This document shows positions 1 to 8,912 of a stretch of 64,000 bases of DNA, in pieces (within the stretch, counting starts at the first letter, position 1; each line of letters starts with the position of its first letter). A program made the translations under genes and the position numbers. The DNA comes from Sphingobacteriales bacterium 39-19 (GTDB lineage Bacteria; Bacteroidota; Bacteroidia; Chitinophagales; Chitinophagaceae): positions 227,412 to 291,411 of the forward strand of contig MKTX01000015.1 in the NCBI GenBank assembly GCA_001898465.1. Reading direction: 5' to 3'. The notes beneath the pieces are model-generated. The model saw only the letters and a program-made list of their open reading frames with translations, was not told the DNA's origin and searched no databases.

Positions 1-668
1 AGGTAGAAAACCTTTCCAAAACGGTAGATGGGAAAACCCTTTTTAGTAAAGTGAATTTTGATATTCAAAAAGGACAAAAAATTGCCTTTTTGAGCCGTGA
101 CCCTCAGGCATTGACTATGTTTTTTGAAATCATCAATAACAGGCAAAAAGCGGATAGCGGCCAATTTGAATGGGGAACCACCATTACGAAAGCCTATTTG
201 CCAAACGATAATTCAGCCTATTTTAAAGAGAGCAATTACAATCTCATGGATTGGCTTCGTCAATATGTGCCGCCGGGAACGAAAGATGTAGATGAAGACT
301 TTTTAAGGGGTTTTCTTGGTAAGATGCTGTTCAGCGGAGATGAAATCCTTAAAAAAACAAACGTATTAAGCGGGGGAGAGAAAGTGCGTTGCATGATAAG
401 CCGTATGATGCTTCAAAACCCGAATGTTTTGGTTTTGGATGAACCCACTAACCATCTTGATTTGGAAAGTATCATTGCGTTCAACGATGGTATGATCTCA
501 TTCCCGGGTATTGTATTATTTGCCACACACGATCACCAGTTTATGCAAACTGTGGCCAACCGCATTATTGAGCTAACCCCTCATGGAATCATTGACCAGC
601 TTATGAGTTTTGATGAATACCTGCAGGATGAACGCATAAAAGCGATCCGGGAAAATATGTATGCCTGA
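1..668 (+). CDS. ABC-F family ATPase, C-terminal part (cut by window edge)
   Basis: The frame is open from base 3, so the GTG at 51 given by the ORF track is not the start; the gene begins before the window. What is visible is the second nucleotide-binding domain of a soluble ABC-F protein (ribosome-associated translation factor family; no membrane segment). The signature LSGGEKVR, Walker B VLVLDEPTNHLDLES and the switch histidine in ATHDHQF are intact. The Walker A position reads IAFLSRDPQALTMFF and has no GKS/T, so this site probably binds ATP poorly or not at all. Closest by feel to the YbiT/Uup-like group. Family assignment is firm; cellular role is inferred. Confidence 0.88.
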   Translation, partial: VENLSKTVDGKTLFSKVNFDIQKGQKIAFLSRDPQALTMFFEIINNRQKADSGQFEWGTTITKAYLPNDNSAYFKESNYNLMDWLRQYVPPGTKDVDEDFLRGFLGKMLFSGDEILKKTNVLSGGEKVRCMISRMMLQNPNVLVLDEPTNHLDLESIIAFNDGMISFPGIVLFATHDHQFMQTVANRIIELTPHGIIDQLMSFDEYLQDERIKAIRENMYA

Positions 669-748
669 CATTTATTAACTAATTAATAGTGTTGAATTTT
701 GCATTATGGCATGATTTTTAATACATTAATAAAGAAAAAGAAAAGTAT

Positions 749-1219
749 ATGAAACTTAAAGCGCTTATTGCAGTTATTAGCTTTACATTACTAGTAAGTT
801 TTAGCTATGCACAAAGCAACATTCAATCGCAAGAATATAAAACAGCGTTAGGTGTAAAATTTTATCCCGGAGCGGTAAGTTTAAAGCATTTTGTAAAACC
901 CACAGCGGCGGTAGAAGGCTTGGGATATTTTTGGAACCATGGAATGCGAATTACCGGTTTGTATGAATTTCATCATAATATAAATGATGTTAATGGATTA
1001 AAATGGTATGTAGGGCCGGGCGCTCACGTAGGTTTTTATAATAATAAATATTACGATGGAGGCACTTTTATAGGAATAGATGGGGTAATTGGTTTAGATT
1101 ATAAATTCAAAGGAGCTCCTATCAATCTTTCATTAGACTGGCAACCTTCATTCGAGTTTGGAGACGGTGCAGGCTTTAGCGGAAACTGGGGCGGGCTTGC
1201 TATAAGATATGTATTTTAG
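749..1219 (+). CDS. Small secreted/outer-membrane protein, probable beta-barrel
   Basis: A 156-residue protein starting with a clear signal peptide (MKLKALIAVISFTLL...SYAQ, cleavage after about residue 21). The remainder is rich in Gly and aromatic residues in alternating strands (GVKFYPGAVSLKHF, GPGAHVGFY, LAIRYVF) and ends in an aromatic residue, the usual look of a small outer-membrane beta-barrel. No specific family recognised. It stands alone and is followed by a good terminator, so it is probably a monocistronic unit. Confidence 0.7.
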   Translation: MKLKALIAVISFTLLVSFSYAQSNIQSQEYKTALGVKFYPGAVSLKHFVKPTAAVEGLGYFWNHGMRITGLYEFHHNINDVNGLKWYVGPGAHVGFYNNKYYDGGTFIGIDGVIGLDYKFKGAPINLSLDWQPSFEFGDGAGFSGNWGGLAIRYVF

Positions 1220-1240
1220 ATTTTAAGGATTGTAATTATA

Positions 1241-1270
1241 AAACCGGTGCAAATCACCGGTTTTTTCTTT
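1241..1270 (+). terminator. Rho-independent terminator after the small barrel gene
   Basis: Stem AAACCGGTG / CACCGGTTT with loop CAAAT, followed directly by a T-rich tract. It lies 21 bases after the stop codon at 1219. Confidence 0.85.
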
Positions 1271-1287
1271 TTTGTCATTTTTACTAT

Positions 1288-1295
1288 TAGCTTTG
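1288..1295 (+). promoter_or_regulatory. Bacteroidota-type -7 box TAGCTTTG
   Basis: Exact match to TAnnTTTG, 10 bases before the ATG at 1306, which would give a very short leader. A TTG lies upstream at 1272-1274 but the spacing (13 bases) is shorter than usual for a -33 element. Confidence 0.4.
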
Positions 1296-1305
1296 CAGGC
1301 TTCAC

Positions 1306-1812
1306 ATGAAAAAATGGATAAACCGGCTTCTTGAAGCACTATACCCGCCTTTTAAAAGAATGATGCCCCTGCAAACTTTTAAGTATGCGGCTTGTGGCGG
1401 TGGAAATAGTGTGCTGGGTTTGCTCAATTACTGGCTGGGGTATAATTATATATTCGATAAAAGCATTTTTGATTTTGGTTTTATGGCTTTTAAGCCACAC
1501 ATGGCAGCCCTTTTTTATTCATCATCCATTACTTTTTTCATTGGCTTTATATTAAATAAATATATTGTATTTACTGGTTCTTATTTAAGGGGCCGAATCC
1601 AGTTATTCCGTTATTTTTTATCGTTTGCCATTAACCTGGTAATTAATTACCTGATGCTTAAAGTACTGGTTGAGTATTTTCATGGAAATCCCATCATAAG
1701 CCAGGTAGCCACCATTCTTTTTGTGATATGCATTAGCTATCTTACCCAAAAGCATTTTACTTTTCGTATCCATAAAAAGCCGGGAGAAACCGATTTTACA
1801 GAACTCCATTAA
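1306..1812 (+). CDS. GtrA-like membrane protein
   Basis: A 168-residue protein with four predicted hydrophobic segments and the GtrA-family opening (FKYAACGGGNSVLGLLNYW). The ending (ISYLTQKHFTFR) also matches the family, in which an aromatic/basic motif follows the last helix. GtrA proteins are small inner-membrane proteins linked to flipping or modifying lipid-linked sugars for surface polysaccharides. No glycosyltransferase is adjacent here, so its partner is unknown. Confidence 0.8.
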   Translation: MKKWINRLLEALYPPFKRMMPLQTFKYAACGGGNSVLGLLNYWLGYNYIFDKSIFDFGFMAFKPHMAALFYSSSITFFIGFILNKYIVFTGSYLRGRIQLFRYFLSFAINLVINYLMLKVLVEYFHGNPIISQVATILFVICISYLTQKHFTFRIHKKPGETDFTELH

Positions 1813-1871
1813 TTTTTTTAAGAACTTACTGCCATTTTTGCACCTTTTTTTTGGTTGGCATAGTGATTGTC

Positions 1872-1891
1872 AATTGATAAGCGTATCAATT
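1872..1891. promoter_or_regulatory. Inverted repeat upstream of dnaK
   Basis: AATTGATA and TATCAATT form a perfect 8-bp inverted repeat around AGCG, 22 bases before the dnaK ATG. It has no T tract, so it looks more like an operator than a terminator. It is not a CIRCE element (no TTAGCACTC). Regulator unknown. Confidence 0.45.
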
Positions 1892-1913
1892 TACATTTTA
1901 AAAAATATATATA

Positions 1914-3821
1914 ATGGGAAAAATAATTGGAATAGATTTAGGTACTACCAATAGTTGCGTTGCTGTAATGGAAGGTAACGAACCAGTAGTTATTGCTAAC
2001 GATGAAGGGCGGCGTACCACTCCTTCGGTAGTAGCATTCTTAAAAAATGGGGAACGTAAGGTAGGCGACCCCGCTAAGAGGCAGGCTATTACCAACCCAC
2101 AAAATACCATCACCAGTGTGAAGCGTTTTATGGGACGCCGTTTTGATGAAGTAACGGAAGAAAGCAGCCACTGGAGCTATAAAATTGTAAAAGGTGACAA
2201 TAATACCGTACGTATTGATATTGATGGCCGCCCTTATACCCCACAGGAAATTAGCGCCATGATTTTGCAAAAAATGAAAAAAACAGCTGAAGATTACCTG
2301 GGCCAGGAAATTAATGAAGCCGTAATTACCGTACCTGCTTATTTTAATGATGCACAGCGCCAGGCGACTAAAGAAGCGGGTGAAATTGCCGGGCTTACAG
2401 TTCGCAGAATTGTAAATGAACCTACGGCTGCAGCACTGGCTTATGGATTGGATAAAGGAAAACACGATCAAAAAATCGCTGTGTTTGACTTGGGGGGTGG
2501 TACATTTGATATCTCTGTACTGGAATTGGGAGATGGTGTTTTTGAAGTAAAATCTACCAATGGCGATACCCACCTGGGTGGTGATGATTTTGATAAAGTG
2601 ATCATGGATTGGTTGGCAGAAGATTTTAAATCAGAAGAAAATATTGACTTACGTAAAGACCCCATGGCTTTACAGCGTTTAAAAGAAGCCTCAGAAAAAG
2701 CCAAAGTAGAATTATCCTCATCTACCGAAACTGAAATTAACCTTCCTTATATTACTGCAGTGGATGGGGTGCCAAAACACCTGGTAAAAAAATTAACCCG
2801 TGCCAAGTTTGAATCACTGGCCGATAAATTATTTGACCGCTGCCTGAAACCCTGCGAAACCGCATTGAAAGATGCAGGCATGAGCGCTTCAGACATTAAT
2901 GAAGTGATCCTGGTAGGAGGTAGCACCCGTATTCCTAAGGTACAGGAAATTGTAGAAAAGTTTTTTGGCCGCAAACCTCATAAAGGTGTAAACCCCGATG
3001 AAGTGGTAGCCATTGGCGCTGCTATACAAGGTGCGGTATTAACTGGTGAAGTAAAAGATGTATTATTACTGGATGTTACGCCACTTAGCCTGGGTATTGA
3101 AACAATGGGTGGTGTAATGACAAGGTTAATTGATAGCAATACAACCATCCCTACAAAAAAATCTGAAACTTTTTCTACTGCCAGCGATAACCAGCCGGGT
3201 GTACAAATACACGTTTTACAAGGAGAAAGGCCCATGTCAAATCAAAACAAAAGCCTGGGTACCTTTAATTTAGACGGTATTCCACCGGCTCCCCGGGGTG
3301 TTCCTCAAATTGAAGTAACATTTGATATTGATGCCAACGGTATTTTACATGTAAGCGCAAAAGATAAAGGAACCGGTAAAGAACAAAAAATAAGAATTGA
3401 AGCGGGTAGTGGTTTAAGCAAAGAAGAAATAGAAAAAATGAAAGCCGATGCCAAGGCCAATGAAGCTTCGGATAAAGCCGAAAAAGAAAAAATAGAAAAA
3501 ATAAACCAGGCCGATAGCTTGATTTTCCAAACCGAAAAGCAATTGAAAGAATACGGCGATAAAATACCCGGCGATAAAAAATCAAATATTGAAGCCGGCC
3601 TGAATAAATTAAAAGAAGCCCATAAATCGCAGGATCTGCCAACTATTGATGCAGCTGTTACCGAATTGAATGCGGCATGGACGGCTGCCAGTGAAGATAT
3701 GTACAAGGCTACACAAGATGGCGGTGCCCAACCTCAGCAAGATGCCGGCGCTCAGGGAGATGCCAATGCAGGTGCGGGTGCAGATAATGTAACCGATGCT
3801 GAATTTGAAGAGGTAAAATAA
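1914..3821 (+). CDS. dnaK: Chaperone DnaK (Hsp70)
   Basis: A 635-residue Hsp70, full length. The N-terminal ATPase domain opens with [12 protein letters not shown] and contains [16 protein letters not shown], the phosphate-2 loop [12 protein letters not shown] and the adenosine loop [14 protein letters not shown]. The substrate-binding domain follows ([24 protein letters not shown]), then a helical lid and a disordered tail ending in EFEEVK, the usual DnaK terminus. ATP-driven folding of cytosolic proteins together with DnaJ and GrpE; neither partner is adjacent. Monocistronic: an inverted repeat lies upstream and a strong terminator downstream. Confidence 0.98.
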   Translation: MGKIIGIDLGTTNSCVAVMEGNEPVVIANDEGRRTTPSVVAFLKNGERKVGDPAKRQAITNPQNTITSVKRFMGRRFDEVTEESSHWSYKIVKGDNNTVRIDIDGRPYTPQEISAMILQKMKKTAEDYLGQEINEAVITVPAYFNDAQRQATKEAGEIAGLTVRRIVNEPTAAALAYGLDKGKHDQKIAVFDLGGGTFDISVLELGDGVFEVKSTNGDTHLGGDDFDKVIMDWLAEDFKSEENIDLRKDPMALQRLKEASEKAKVELSSSTETEINLPYITAVDGVPKHLVKKLTRAKFESLADKLFDRCLKPCETALKDAGMSASDINEVILVGGSTRIPKVQEIVEKFFGRKPHKGVNPDEVVAIGAAIQGAVLTGEVKDVLLLDVTPLSLGIETMGGVMTRLIDSNTTIPTKKSETFSTASDNQPGVQIHVLQGERPMSNQNKSLGTFNLDGIPPAPRGVPQIEVTFDIDANGILHVSAKDKGTGKEQKIRIEAGSGLSKEEIEKMKADAKANEASDKAEKEKIEKINQADSLIFQTEKQLKEYGDKIPGDKKSNIEAGLNKLKEAHKSQDLPTIDAAVTELNAAWTAASEDMYKATQDGGAQPQQDAGAQGDANAGAGADNVTDAEFEEVK

Positions 3822-3846
3822 GTTTTACAGAGGAACACTTGTATAG

Positions 3847-3874
3847 GAGGCCGGGGTAAAACCGGCCTCTTTTT
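3847..3874 (+). terminator. dnaK terminator
   Basis: Perfect 8-bp stem GAGGCCGG / CCGGCCTC with a 7-base loop followed by TTTTT, 25 bases after the dnaK stop. Confidence 0.9.
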
Positions 3875-3897
3875 ATGAAAACCGGCTGTAAAGAGTG

Positions 3898-5160
3898 TTA
3901 CCTAAATAATGCCTGCAGGGTAACGGGCGTTTTTTGTAATAACACGATGGTTTTATTTTCGGTAAGTTCTTTTACAATGTCGTCATCATAATGCCTGATG
4001 GTAAGGAGCGTAAGATTTTTTTCGAGTGAAACATTAAATTGTATCCCCGCTTCTAAAGCAATTTGCTCAATTTTTTCGGGCCGGTCATCAAAACAACAAA
4101 GCAGCGATATGGCTGAATTTTGAATTAGATTGGGATTGAGCCTGGCTGTTTTAAATATTTCCTGTAGTTGCTGTACCGGCTTTCCTTCTACAAATGAAAA
4201 ATCTTTAGAACTAAACTGCATGAGCACCTGGTTTTCTTTTTTTACAATTACCGGGGGTAATTTTTTTGAGAGCGTGCTGCTGATAAGGGTTCCGGGGAGT
4301 TGGGGATTTAAAAAACTTTTTACATACAGGGGTATATTTTTATTTTGAAGGGGCTTAATGGTTTTAGGATGTATCACCTGTGCCCCATAGTAAGCCATTT
4401 CTATCACTTCGCTGTAACTCAATGATGGAATCCCAATGGCATCTTTAAATTGCCGGGGGTCGGCATTCATAACAGCGTCAACATCTTTCCAAATAGTAAG
4501 TGAGGAAGCATCTAATAAATTGGCAAAAATGGCAGCCGTAAAATCACTTCCTTCCCTGCCCAGTGTGGTACTCTCATTTTCATCGGTAGCGCCTATAAAC
4601 CCCTGGGTAATTACAATATCATAAGTGTGGAATAGTTTTTTAATTTCTGTTTCTACTTTTTGTTGGGTGTAAGCCCAGTCAATAGCGGCTTCTCTAAAAT
4701 TATCATCTGTACGAATAATGTCCCGCACATCTACCCAGCAGGCGTTTAATTTTTCTTCTACACAATACTGGTACATAATCCAGGTGCTGAGTAACTCACC
4801 GCAGCATACAATTTGATCATAATAAAAATCATAATCTTTCACCGGTTTATCATGCAGCAACCATTCCACTTCGGTAAAGAAATCTTTCATCCTGTTTTCT
4901 GCTGCCTGCCAATTTAAAACAGTAATGTATTTTAACGTGTCGAGATGTTGTTGCTTAACCCGGTTAAATAATGATAAAGCTTCTTTTGAGTTGCCACTAA
5001 AAAATGATTCTGCCACTTTTTCCAAGGCATTGGTTGTTTTACCCATTGCTGAAATAACCAAAAGCATTTTTTCCCGGGGATCATTTTTTAGGATGGCTCC
5101 AGTGCTTTTCATCCTTTCAATCGTTTGAATACTTGCGCCACCAAATTTAAAAATCCTCAT
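3898..5160 (-). CDS. Aspartate kinase
   Basis: A 420-residue monofunctional aspartokinase, phosphorylating L-aspartate as the first step to lysine, threonine and methionine. The kinase domain opens with MRIFKFGGAS and carries FIGATDENESTTLGREGSDFTAA (substrate/ATP region) and VDAVMNADPR. The last roughly 120 residues form the regulatory ACT region, shorter and more diverged than in classic LysC. No homoserine dehydrogenase fusion. Transcribed away from fbp; dapB, which acts later in the same pathway, lies elsewhere in the window. Catalytic assignment is firm; feedback specificity cannot be read. Confidence 0.93.
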   Translation of the reverse strand: MRIFKFGGASIQTIERMKSTGAILKNDPREKMLLVISAMGKTTNALEKVAESFFSGNSKEALSLFNRVKQQHLDTLKYITVLNWQAAENRMKDFFTEVEWLLHDKPVKDYDFYYDQIVCCGELLSTWIMYQYCVEEKLNACWVDVRDIIRTDDNFREAAIDWAYTQQKVETEIKKLFHTYDIVITQGFIGATDENESTTLGREGSDFTAAIFANLLDASSLTIWKDVDAVMNADPRQFKDAIGIPSLSYSEVIEMAYYGAQVIHPKTIKPLQNKNIPLYVKSFLNPQLPGTLISSTLSKKLPPVIVKKENQVLMQFSSKDFSFVEGKPVQQLQEIFKTARLNPNLIQNSAISLLCCFDDRPEKIEQIALEAGIQFNVSLEKNLTLLTIRHYDDDIVKELTENKTIVLLQKTPVTLQALFR

Positions 5161-5223
5161 ATTGTATTGTTATTTTTCTAAAACTAAGGCTGCAGTTCCT
5201 TATTCCTGATTCGTTAAATAGCT

Positions 5224-5231
5224 TACTTTTG
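5224..5231 (+). promoter_or_regulatory. -7 box TACTTTTG upstream of fbp
   Basis: Exact TAnnTTTG match 44 bases before the fbp ATG, in the divergent aspartokinase/fbp gap. No convincing -33 TTG. Confidence 0.35.
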
Positions 5232-5275
5232 AAGCTGCAAAGCTAATGGCTAATTTCTAACTGTAAAATTGTTTT

Positions 5276-6289
5276 ATGCTTGTTAATAGGAATGTACAAA
5301 CACTTGATGAGTTTACCATCCAGGAGCTTCGGAATTTTCCCCGGGCAACCGGCGAATTATCTGGCCTGTTACGGGATATCGGGCTGGCAGCCAAGCGGGT
5401 GAATGTAGAAGTAAATAAAGCCGGCCTTGTAGATATTTTAGGGGATGCCGGTACCATGAATGTGCAGGGTGAAGAAGTAAAAAAATTAGATGTATTTGCC
5501 AATAATCAATTTATGGGGGTGTTACGCCATGGTATTAGTTGCGCCGGCATCGGCAGCGAAGAAATGGATGATATCGTAGTGTTTAATGATGAGGTAAGCA
5601 ACAAATCAAAATATATATGCATGTTCGATCCGTTGGACGGGAGCAGTAATATTGATGTAAATGTTTCTATCGGTACCATTTTTAGTATTTATCGTCGGGT
5701 GAGTGAATTGGGGAAACCCGCTACCCTACAGGATTTTCTGCAACCCGGAAATAAACAGGTAGCTGCGGGCTATATTATTTATGGCTCTTCTACCATGATG
5801 GTGTATGCTACACGCCGGGGTGTAAATGGTTTCACGCTCGATCAGTCTATTGGCGAGTTTTCACTTAGTCATCCCAATATTCAGTGCCCGGATTGGGGTA
5901 AAATATATTCTGTAAATCATGGAAACTTCTTCCGGTATCAACCCGGTGTAAAAGAATATATTACGGCATGCCAGAAAAAAGACAGTTCTAACGGCGGGCC
6001 ATATACACAGCGGTATATTGGGAGTATGGTAAGTGATGTGCATCGCAATCTTATTAAAGGAGGTATATTTATGTATCCCGGCACAACCGATAAGCCCAAT
6101 GGAAAACTTCGATTATTATACGAATGCAATCCTTTTGCATTTATAGTAGAAAAAGCCGGAGGTAAAGCAACCAATGGAGAAATCCGGATTTTAGATATTC
6201 AACCCACAAAACTTCATCAGCGCACCCCTTTTTTTGTAGGGAGCGCAGGCATGATGGATGAACTGGAAAGCTATATTGATAAAAAGTAA
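5276..6289 (+). CDS. fbp: Fructose-1,6-bisphosphatase, class I
   Basis: A 337-residue class I FBPase, converting fructose-1,6-bisphosphate to fructose-6-phosphate in gluconeogenesis. The metal-binding motif is complete (MFDPLDGSSNIDVN, residues about 115-128), as are the substrate-binding stretch YIGSMVSDVHRN and the C-terminal KLRLLYECNPFAFIVEKAGG. Length matches the family. The stop is followed one base later by the ATG of an ABC ATPase, so the two are probably co-transcribed although no functional link is known. Confidence 0.97.
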   Translation: MLVNRNVQTLDEFTIQELRNFPRATGELSGLLRDIGLAAKRVNVEVNKAGLVDILGDAGTMNVQGEEVKKLDVFANNQFMGVLRHGISCAGIGSEEMDDIVVFNDEVSNKSKYICMFDPLDGSSNIDVNVSIGTIFSIYRRVSELGKPATLQDFLQPGNKQVAAGYIIYGSSTMMVYATRRGVNGFTLDQSIGEFSLSHPNIQCPDWGKIYSVNHGNFFRYQPGVKEYITACQKKDSSNGGPYTQRYIGSMVSDVHRNLIKGGIFMYPGTTDKPNGKLRLLYECNPFAFIVEKAGGKATNGEIRILDIQPTKLHQRTPFFVGSAGMMDELESYIDKK

Positions 6290-6290
6290 A

Positions 6291-7055
6291 ATGACAACAA
6301 AAAAAATTATTACCGTACAAAACCTGGTAAAAAAATATGGCGATTTTACGGCTGTAAATAATATTTCTTTTGACGTGTATGAAGGAGAAATATTTGGCCT
6401 GCTGGGCCCGAATGGCGCCGGCAAATCTACCACCCTCGAAATTATGGAAACGCTACGGGAGAAAACATCGGGACAGGTGATGGTCGATGGGTTTAACCTG
6501 GACGAGGATCCCGGCAATATCAAAAAAATTATTGGCGTACAACTACAATCTTCCGGCTTTTATCCCAACCTGAACTTAGTAGAACTGATTGAACTGTTTA
6601 GCGGATTATACAACCGTAAAACTAATGCCACCCAATTACTTGAAAAAGTGAACCTGGTAGATAAAGCTAAAAATAAGAGCAAAGAATTAAGCGGTGGCCA
6701 AAAACAACGCTTTAGTATTGCCACCACCCTTATTAATACACCCCGGATTATTTTTTTAGATGAACCCACTACCGGCCTGGATCCGCAAGCCCGCCGAAAT
6801 TTATGGGATCTCATCAAACAAATCCGTGAAAATGGAACTACCGTTATCCTAACTACGCATTATATGGACGAAGCCGAGCAACTTTGCGACCGGATCGCTA
6901 TAATGGATAAAGGAGAAATCATAAAAATGGCTTCACCCGATAAAATGATTGACGAGTTACTGGCTACCGGTTTCGAAAAACCAAAACCTGCTAAAGCAGC
7001 TAACCTGGAAGATGTTTTTATACATTTAACAGGAAGAGAAATGAGAGATGAATAA
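6291..7055 (+). CDS. ABC transporter ATP-binding protein (ABC-2 type)
   Basis: The ORF track starts at 6258 inside fbp; the ATG at 6291 gives MTTKKIITVQNLVKKYG, the normal start for this family (254 aa). Walker A GPNGAGKST, signature LSGGQKQRFSIA, Walker B IIFLDEPTTGLDPQ and switch His (LTTHYMDEAE) are all intact. It resembles CcmA/DrrA-type ATPases that energise an ABC-2 permease for export. No permease gene is adjacent: fbp precedes it and a secreted FKBP follows. The substrate is therefore unknown. Confidence 0.92.
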   Translation: MTTKKIITVQNLVKKYGDFTAVNNISFDVYEGEIFGLLGPNGAGKSTTLEIMETLREKTSGQVMVDGFNLDEDPGNIKKIIGVQLQSSGFYPNLNLVELIELFSGLYNRKTNATQLLEKVNLVDKAKNKSKELSGGQKQRFSIATTLINTPRIIFLDEPTTGLDPQARRNLWDLIKQIRENGTTVILTTHYMDEAEQLCDRIAIMDKGEIIKMASPDKMIDELLATGFEKPKPAKAANLEDVFIHLTGREMRDE

Positions 7056-7062
7056 GCTTTCC

Positions 7063-7070
7063 TAAATTTG
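7063..7070 (+). promoter_or_regulatory. -7 box TAAATTTG upstream of the FKBP gene
   Basis: Exact TAnnTTTG match 37 bases before the ATG at 7108, in the 52-base gap after the ABC gene. Confidence 0.4.
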
Positions 7071-7107
7071 AATTGATTTTTATATTTTAAAACGGATACG
7101 TATATAC

Positions 7108-7833
7108 ATGAAAAAAATAACACAACTGGTTATTCTCGCCAGCCTTTCGTTACCAGTATTTGCACAACAAAAGAAAACAGTAAAAACAGTAAAAACAACA
7201 TCTGCCGTAACTTCCCCTGTTTTAAAAAACGGAATTGATAGTTTTAGCTATGCCGCCGGCATCAATATTGCACAAAGTATGAAGGCACAGGGTATTGAAA
7301 ATATTAATAATGCCCTGATGCAAAAAGCAATGGAGGATGTATTTGCCAATAAAAAATTAATGATGGATGAACAACAAGCAGGTATGACCTTGCAACAAAA
7401 GTTACAGGAGTTTGCCCAAAAGAAAATAAATGCCGAAAAAGTAAAAGGCGCCGCCTTTCTTGCAAAAAATAAAACCCGCCCTGGGGTTATCACATTACCC
7501 GATGGGCTTCAATATGAAATTTTAAAAGAAGGTAACGGGCCCAAGCCCATAGCTACCGATACCGTGGTAGTGGATTATGCAGGTACACTTATTAATGGCG
7601 CCAAAGTAGATAACTCTTTTGACCGGGGCGCCCCTGTACATTTTGTAGTAACCCAGGTTATAAAAGGCTGGACGGAAGCCTTGCAGCTAATGCCCAAAGG
7701 CTCTAAATGGAAAGTATATATACCCAGCGAACTGGGTTACGGCGACCGGGGCAATGGGGCTGTAGTACCCGGGGGATCAACTTTAATTTTTGAAATAGAA
7801 TTACACGATATAAAACCTTTAGCAAAAGAATAA
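7108..7833 (+). CDS. Exported FKBP-type peptidyl-prolyl isomerase (FkpA/Mip-like)
   Basis: A 241-residue protein with a signal peptide (MKKITQLVILASLSLPVFAQ). Residues about 40-120 match the helical FkpA/Mip dimerisation domain (DSFSYAAGINIAQSMKAQG, ...AFLAKNKTRPGVITLPDGLQ split across its end), and residues about 135-240 form the FKBP catalytic domain (VVVDYAGTLINGAKVDNSFDRG, GWTEALQLMPKGSKW trimmed, IPSELGYGDRG, LIFEIELHDI). Expected to help fold envelope proteins in the periplasm. Stop and next start overlap (TAATG), implying translational coupling to the DinB-like gene. Confidence 0.93.
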   Translation: MKKITQLVILASLSLPVFAQQKKTVKTVKTTSAVTSPVLKNGIDSFSYAAGINIAQSMKAQGIENINNALMQKAMEDVFANKKLMMDEQQAGMTLQQKLQEFAQKKINAEKVKGAAFLAKNKTRPGVITLPDGLQYEILKEGNGPKPIATDTVVVDYAGTLINGAKVDNSFDRGAPVHFVVTQVIKGWTEALQLMPKGSKWKVYIPSELGYGDRGNGAVVPGGSTLIFEIELHDIKPLAKE

Positions 7834-8357
7834 TGGATGCATTGAAATACCCGGTAGGCATTTATGAACCCCAGCCATTTTCTGAGGCATTGCGGCACGA
7901 GTGGATGCAGGAAATTAAATGGCTTCCAAACCAATTAGAATCGGCGGTTGAAAACTTAGATGAAGAAGTCCTGCATAAACCTTACCGGCCCGGTGGATGG
8001 ACAATTCATCAATTAGTACACCATGTTGCCGATAGCCATGCCAATGCTCTCATCCGTTTTAAAATGGGGCTTACGGAAACAAATCCCGAAATAAAACCTT
8101 ACAACCAGGATGCCTGGGTGCAACTGGCAGATACAAAAAATTTGCCCATCAATATCTCGCTTACTCTCCTGCATGGCATTCATCTTAAATGGACAGCCCT
8201 TTTAAAAGATATGCAGGCAACCGATTGGCTAAAAACAATGTATCATCCTGAATATAAAAAGGAAATGACCTTGTGGTATATGCTGGGTTTATATGCCTGG
8301 CATGGAAAGCATCATACCGCACATATTCTCCGCTTTAGAGAAAGGGAGAAAGTATAA
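7833..8357 (+). CDS. DinB/YfiT-like putative metal-dependent transferase
   Basis: A 174-residue DinB-superfamily protein closest to YfiT/BstA. The opening YPVGIYEPQPF and the two His motifs VHHVADSHANA and YAWHGKHHTAHI, which supply the metal-binding histidine triad on a four-helix bundle, are present. YfiT-type proteins include bacillithiol S-transferases and putative hydrolases; which reaction applies here cannot be read from sequence. It overlaps the FKBP stop by one base and precedes a NUDIX gene by 11 bases, so it sits in a three-gene run. Confidence 0.85.
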   Translation: MDALKYPVGIYEPQPFSEALRHEWMQEIKWLPNQLESAVENLDEEVLHKPYRPGGWTIHQLVHHVADSHANALIRFKMGLTETNPEIKPYNQDAWVQLADTKNLPINISLTLLHGIHLKWTALLKDMQATDWLKTMYHPEYKKEMTLWYMLGLYAWHGKHHTAHILRFREREKV

Positions 8358-8368
8358 ATCCGCAGCAT

Positions 8369-8911
8369 ATGTTTAAAACATTAGCAACTAAATATATTAC
8401 AAAGCACCCTTATTTTACATCAAGGGAAGATGCCTATCAAACGCCGCTGGGTAAAATCGTAGATCCCTATTTTGTAGTTGAGATGCCCTCCAGTGCATGT
8501 GCCATGGCCATTACAGCAGATCATCAAATGATTTTTGCAGAACAATACCGCCATCCCATTGGCCAAACTATTTTAGAACTACCGGGCGGTTTTATTGAAC
8601 CCGGTGAAGATGAAAAAAGCGGTATCGCAAGAGAATTACTGGAAGAAACAGGCTATGCATTTTCTAACATTCATCATTTAGGTATTACTGCTGCTAACCC
8701 GGGCGTGCTTAATAATTTTACACATCTTTTTATTGCTACCGGCGGCCAAAAAATGCAGGAACAATCGTTAGATAAAAATGAAGAAATAAGCCTGGTATTA
8801 AAATCATTACATGAAGCGCATGAGTTATTGCTTCAAAATAAAATTGTACAAAGTATGCATGCACTCTGCATGTTTTATGGATTTCATTATTTGGCCTCTT
8901 ATAAAAGTTAA
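8369..8911 (+). CDS. NUDIX hydrolase (ADP-ribose pyrophosphatase-like)
   Basis: A 180-residue NUDIX protein with a good Nudix box, GGFIEPGEDEKSGIARELLEETGY, in which the REL-EE-G core is intact (catalytic glutamates). The N-terminal sheet (PYFVVEMPSSACAMAITADHQ) and the upstream ELPGG context fit nucleoside diphosphate-sugar or ADP-ribose hydrolases. Cytosolic. Last gene of the FKBP-DinB-NUDIX run; its stop is one base from the end of the convergent folC. Confidence 0.9.
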   Translation: MFKTLATKYITKHPYFTSREDAYQTPLGKIVDPYFVVEMPSSACAMAITADHQMIFAEQYRHPIGQTILELPGGFIEPGEDEKSGIARELLEETGYAFSNIHHLGITAANPGVLNNFTHLFIATGGQKMQEQSLDKNEEISLVLKSLHEAHELLLQNKIVQSMHALCMFYGFHYLASYKS

Positions 8912-8912
8912 A

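Noticed and set aside
2040-3706. Minus-strand ORFs across dnaK (177, 125, 133 aa and others)
   Set aside because: Shadow frames of dnaK with no start context or family motif.
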